Part shown: positions 48,986 through 51,370 of the stretch, piece after piece
How positions within the stretch are numbered: position 1 is the stretch's first letter
How the letters are laid out: every line of letters starts with the position of its first letter
Assembly: GCA_021770245.1 (NCBI GenBank)
Contig: JAETRI010000025.1
Location: forward strand, 1-51,370
Reading direction: 5' to 3'
DNA length: 51,370 nucleotides
Source of the DNA: Lachnospiraceae bacterium
GTDB lineage: Bacteria > Bacillota > Clostridia > Lachnospirales > Lachnospiraceae
Notes under the pieces: model-generated
Databases searched by the model: none
Seen by the model: only the letters and a program-made list of their open reading frames with translations
What the model was told of the DNA's origin: nothing
Translations under genes and position numbers: made by a program

Positions 48986-49819
48986 ATGGAGATTACAATG
49001 ACGGAAAAAACATACGAAACCCGATGCGGTGCCATCCACTATTGGTCCCGCATCACGGATCCGGACGCCGTCACATTGGTTTTTCTGCCGGGGCTGACCG
49101 CCGATCACAGATTGTTTGACAGGCAGATCGAATTCTTTCGGGATAAGCATAATGTCCTTGTATGGGACGCTCCGGCGCATGCCGCTTCTTGGCCGTTTTC
49201 CTTTGATTTCGATTTGGCGGATAAGGCGGAATGGCTCAACGGGATTCTCGACCGTGAAAAAGTGACAAAGCCCGTAATCGTGGGGCAGTCCATGGGCGGC
49301 TATGTGGGGCAGGCTTATGCCCAGCTCTATCCCGATAAGTTAAAAGGGTTTGTCTCCATCGACTCCGCTCCGCTGCAGAGAAGGTATGTGACGGGAGTCG
49401 AGATCTGGCTCCTGAAAAGGATGGAAGCCGTTTATTATTATTACCCTTGGAAATCTCTCCTGAAGTCCGGTTCAAACGGCGTCGCCGTATCGGAATACGG
49501 CAGAAGCCTGATGCGCCGGATCATGGAGGTATATGAAGGCAATAAGAAACGATATTCCCAAATAGTGGGCCACGGCTTTCGGATCCTCGCAGAGGCAATG
49601 GAAAAGGATCTGCCCTATGAAATAAAGTGTCCCGCCTTATTGATCTGCGGCGAAAGGGATCGTGCCGGTTCGTGTATCCGATATAATAAGGCCTGGCATA
49701 AAAACACGAATATCCCCCTCGAATGGATCAAGGATGCCGGGCATAATTCGAACACGGATAGGCCTGAGATCGTGAATCGGCTGATTGAAAACCTGGCCCG
49801 GCAGATATCAGAAAGGTAA
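48986..49819 (+). CDS. Alpha/beta-fold hydrolase
   Basis: 277 residues with an alpha/beta hydrolase core: oxyanion strand TLVFLPGLTADHRLF (about 30-44), WDAPAHAAS, nucleophile elbow VIVGQSMGGYVGQ (Ser about 102), acid Asp in ICGERDRAGS (about 228) and His in KDAGHNSNTD (about 256). No signal peptide; substrate unknown. GGAGG with a 9-base gap precedes 48986; the ATG at 48998 has its own GGAG and may be used instead. The ICMT-like gene follows after 152 bases. Confidence 0.85.
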   Translation: MEITMTEKTYETRCGAIHYWSRITDPDAVTLVFLPGLTADHRLFDRQIEFFRDKHNVLVWDAPAHAASWPFSFDFDLADKAEWLNGILDREKVTKPVIVGQSMGGYVGQAYAQLYPDKLKGFVSIDSAPLQRRYVTGVEIWLLKRMEAVYYYYPWKSLLKSGSNGVAVSEYGRSLMRRIMEVYEGNKKRYSQIVGHGFRILAEAMEKDLPYEIKCPALLICGERDRAGSCIRYNKAWHKNTNIPLEWIKDAGHNSNTDRPEIVNRLIENLARQISER

Positions 49820-49971
49820 CGTCCGCTTGGAACGCTCAGACAGGCCCGGATCTCATGAGTCTGCCTTCAAAAACAGATTGAAAAATAAGCCTGATGGTTT
49901 GAAACTTCGTTTCAGATTCTTTATTGACGGCAGTATCGCAAGCAGGGCCTGAGATGCGCAGGAGGAGAAAA

Positions 49972-50643
49972 ATGACAAAAGAATTGTTGTGTCAAGCCGT
50001 ATCGAAATTCCTATTGGGTGTGGCCGCCGTAGGGGTTCTCCTCTTTCTGCCTGCGGGAACCCTGCGTTATCGGAACGCCTGGCTGCTCATGGGGATCCTG
50101 TTTATTCCCATGTTCTCTGCCGGAATCGTATTGATGTTCAAAAATCCGGAATTATTAAAAAAACGTTTAAATGCCAAAGAGCAGCAGACAAAGCAGAGTC
50201 TCGTAATCAAGTTCAGCGGTTTGATGTTTGTCTGCGGATTTGTCATCGCGGGATTAAGCTTTCGTTTTCAATGGATTATGCTGCCTGATTCGATCTCATG
50301 GGCGGCTGCCGCGTGTTTTCTGCTTTCTTATTTGCTTTATGCAGAGGTGTTAAGAGAAAATACCTACTTGTCAAGAACCGTAGAAGTTCAGCAGGGGCAG
50401 AAGGTAATCGATACAGGCCTATATGGTATTGTCCGCCACCCGATGTATGGCGTAACGTTATTACTGTTCCTTTCCATGCCTTTGGTGCTCGGTTCCGTTC
50501 TTTCTTTTGCCGTTTTCCTCGCATATCCCGTCATTATCGCAGCGAGGATCAGGAACGAAGAAGCGGTGCTGGAAAAGGGATTGGAAGGGTATGCCGGCTA
50601 CAAAAGGAAAGTGAAATATAAAATAATTCCGTTTGTGTGGTGA
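49972..50643 (+). CDS. Isoprenylcysteine carboxyl methyltransferase-like membrane protein
   Basis: 223 residues with about five membrane helices. The C-terminal catalytic region reads DTGLYGIVRHPMYGVTLLLF (about 145-164; RHPxY motif binding S-adenosylmethionine) and IRNEEAVLEKGLEGYAGYKRKV (about 195-216; the E-E...Y..Y motif). It belongs to the ICMT/PEMT family; bacterial members methylate unknown small molecules or lipids. AGGAGG before 49972 fixes the start. The spacer upstream holds a partial C repeat (GATTGAAAAATAAGCC at 49877), a GAAAC/GTTTC hairpin and a lone family G arm. Confidence 0.83.
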   Translation: MTKELLCQAVSKFLLGVAAVGVLLFLPAGTLRYRNAWLLMGILFIPMFSAGIVLMFKNPELLKKRLNAKEQQTKQSLVIKFSGLMFVCGFVIAGLSFRFQWIMLPDSISWAAAACFLLSYLLYAEVLRENTYLSRTVEVQQGQKVIDTGLYGIVRHPMYGVTLLLFLSMPLVLGSVLSFAVFLAYPVIIAARIRNEEAVLEKGLEGYAGYKRKVKYKIIPFVW

Positions 50644-50724
50644 CAGACGGGCCGGGCCTCCTGCACGTCTCCCGGCAGCCCGTCCGCGCCCCGGCCGTTT
50701 CCGTGGGATGTCCGGCCGCAGCCC

Positions 50725-51123
50725 CTAACCTTTTCTCCCGGAACCCTTCTTCAGTTCCTCATATTCTTTCATCTTCTGCCGGAAGTCCTGATCCTCCCGC
50801 AGAGCGGCTTTTGCCGCCTTTATCATATAGGAAAGGACGCGGATCTCATAATCGTTGCAATCCTTCGTGGTTTCCAGGATTTCCTTCTCAAAAGCCGGTT
50901 TGGCGCATAATATGCTGTCGCATAGGATATCGTCCGTGGATACATCCAGCACATTGGCGATATTCACCAGCGTATTCAGGCTGGGGGTACCGCTTCCGGA
51001 TTCCATATTGCTGATATGCACGGTGCTCAGATTCACCAGTTCTGCCAAATGCTCCTGCGACATGGACGCGCGCCGGCGGGCAGATTTAATCCTTTTCCCC
51101 ATTGCTTTGATGTTTACAGCCAT
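50725..51123 (-). CDS. XRE-family helix-turn-helix regulator
   Basis: 132 residues. The N-terminal HTH_3 domain (about 9-66) reads GKRIKSARRRASMSQEHLAE, VNLSTVHISNMESGSGTPSL and LVNIANVLDVSTDDIL. The C-terminus is helical and charged, perhaps for dimerisation. Autoregulation or control of a gene beyond the right edge is possible. GGGAGGG precedes the start. Confidence 0.88.
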   Translation of the reverse strand: MAVNIKAMGKRIKSARRRASMSQEHLAELVNLSTVHISNMESGSGTPSLNTLVNIANVLDVSTDDILCDSILCAKPAFEKEILETTKDCNDYEIRVLSYMIKAAKAALREDQDFRQKMKEYEELKKGSGRKG

Positions 51124-51292
51124 TTCCGCCCCCTCCCTCCCGCATTTCCATAACGGTCCGGCCGTTCCTTCTCCCTTTTACCGGCCTGCCTTTCGGAAAT
51201 CTGCCGGCGGCGTATCCCATAGAAATCGTTTCGATTGGCAGACCATATATTTAACCAGCTCTGACGCTTAAAAATTTTTCGCAAAAAAACCT

Positions 51293-51370
51293 CCCATTTT
51301 ATGGGAAAATGCGGGATAATAGAAGTGACAAAACAAACTATTTCTTCGCACACCCATAAAAGAGAGGAGG
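51293..51370 (+). promoter_or_regulatory. Possible operator, promoter and ribosome binding site of a gene beyond the edge
   Basis: A palindrome CCCAT-TTT-ATGGG (51293-51305), a GATAAT -10-like hexamer (51315-51320) and AGAGAGGAGG at the very end (51361-51370) indicate a plus-strand gene starting just outside. The divergent XRE regulator could bind the palindrome. The -35 is not convincing. Confidence 0.4.

Noticed and set aside
51114-51353. A 79-codon minus-strand frame at the right edge
   Set aside because: It overlaps the XRE start and its promoter region, has no ribosome binding site and no family pattern.

Overview
The window reads as a chromosomal segment of a moderately GC-rich Firmicute, most likely a Lachnospiraceae-type gut clostridium. 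This rests on TraX-like, AEC, LCP, VanZ and YARHG proteins, strong GGAGG ribosome binding sites, several near-consensus sigma-A promoters (TTGACA-17-TATAAT) and a hom/apgM/lysC gene order known from anaerobes. No rRNA, tRNA, CRISPR array or intact prophage was seen. The only clear mobile-gene trace is the tail of a probable transposase at the extreme left.

Layout. 1-2.7 kb: transposase tail, AT-rich spacer, glycogen branching enzyme (minus). 2.9-9 kb: TetR regulator (plus), converging on a minus-strand series: HAD phosphatase, glycerophosphodiesterase, then (new promoter) PHP phosphoesterase, FAD dehydrogenase, parvulin lipoprotein, DUF3006-like protein. 9.2-12.7 kb: divergent plus-strand Ugp-like ABC importer (two permeases and a binding protein, no ATPase). 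12.8-13.6 kb: MgtC-like protein. 13.7-20.7 kb (minus): GNAT, branched-chain aminotransferase, AGE-family isomerase, DHFR, thymidylate synthase, beta-CASP nuclease. 20.7-25.3 kb (minus): ABC exporter, LCP ligase, AEC carrier. 25.4-31.1 kb (minus): GH29 fucosidase, 955-aa transglutaminase-like protein and GH3 hexosaminidase, probably one glycan operon. 31.2-31.8 kb: an AT-rich non-coding stretch behind a perfect promoter, a strong candidate for a large structured RNA of about 500 nt. 32.1-36.9 kb (minus): pheB-like, hom, apgM, lysC. 37-39.4 kb: TraX and glyA. 39.7-41.5 kb (plus): lipid kinase and PAP2 phosphatase. 41.6-48.5 kb (minus): polyprenyl-phosphate sugar transferase, VanZ, zinc dehydrogenase, MATE pump, YARHG lipoprotein, dCTP deaminase. 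48.7-50.6 kb (plus): alpha/beta hydrolase and ICMT-like methyltransferase. 50.7-51.1 kb: XRE regulator.

The most unusual property is the spacer DNA. At least seven families of short dispersed palindromic elements, called A to G here, fill the gaps between genes. Families A and B usually end in a Shine-Dalgarno sequence a few bases before a start codon. Their 3'-end counterparts often contain the stop codon of the gene before. They lie downstream of recognisable promoters at least at dcd and at the alpha/beta hydrolase, so they would be transcribed as 5' leaders. A second class is long GC-rich hairpins with arms of 26-66 bp (16.8, 25.3, 32.0 and 48.6 kb), some sharing an internal core. These leader cassettes, the long hairpins and the 31.2-31.7 kb RNA candidate are what I would examine first.

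Functional links: HAD, glycerophosphodiesterase and the Ugp-like importer fit scavenging of glycerophospho compounds. pheB, hom, apgM and lysC form an aspartate-to-threonine pathway in which ApgM probably replaces homoserine kinase. folA, thyA, glyA and dcd are one-carbon and thymidylate genes spread over the window. LCP, the sugar transferase, lipid kinase and PAP2 concern the cell envelope.
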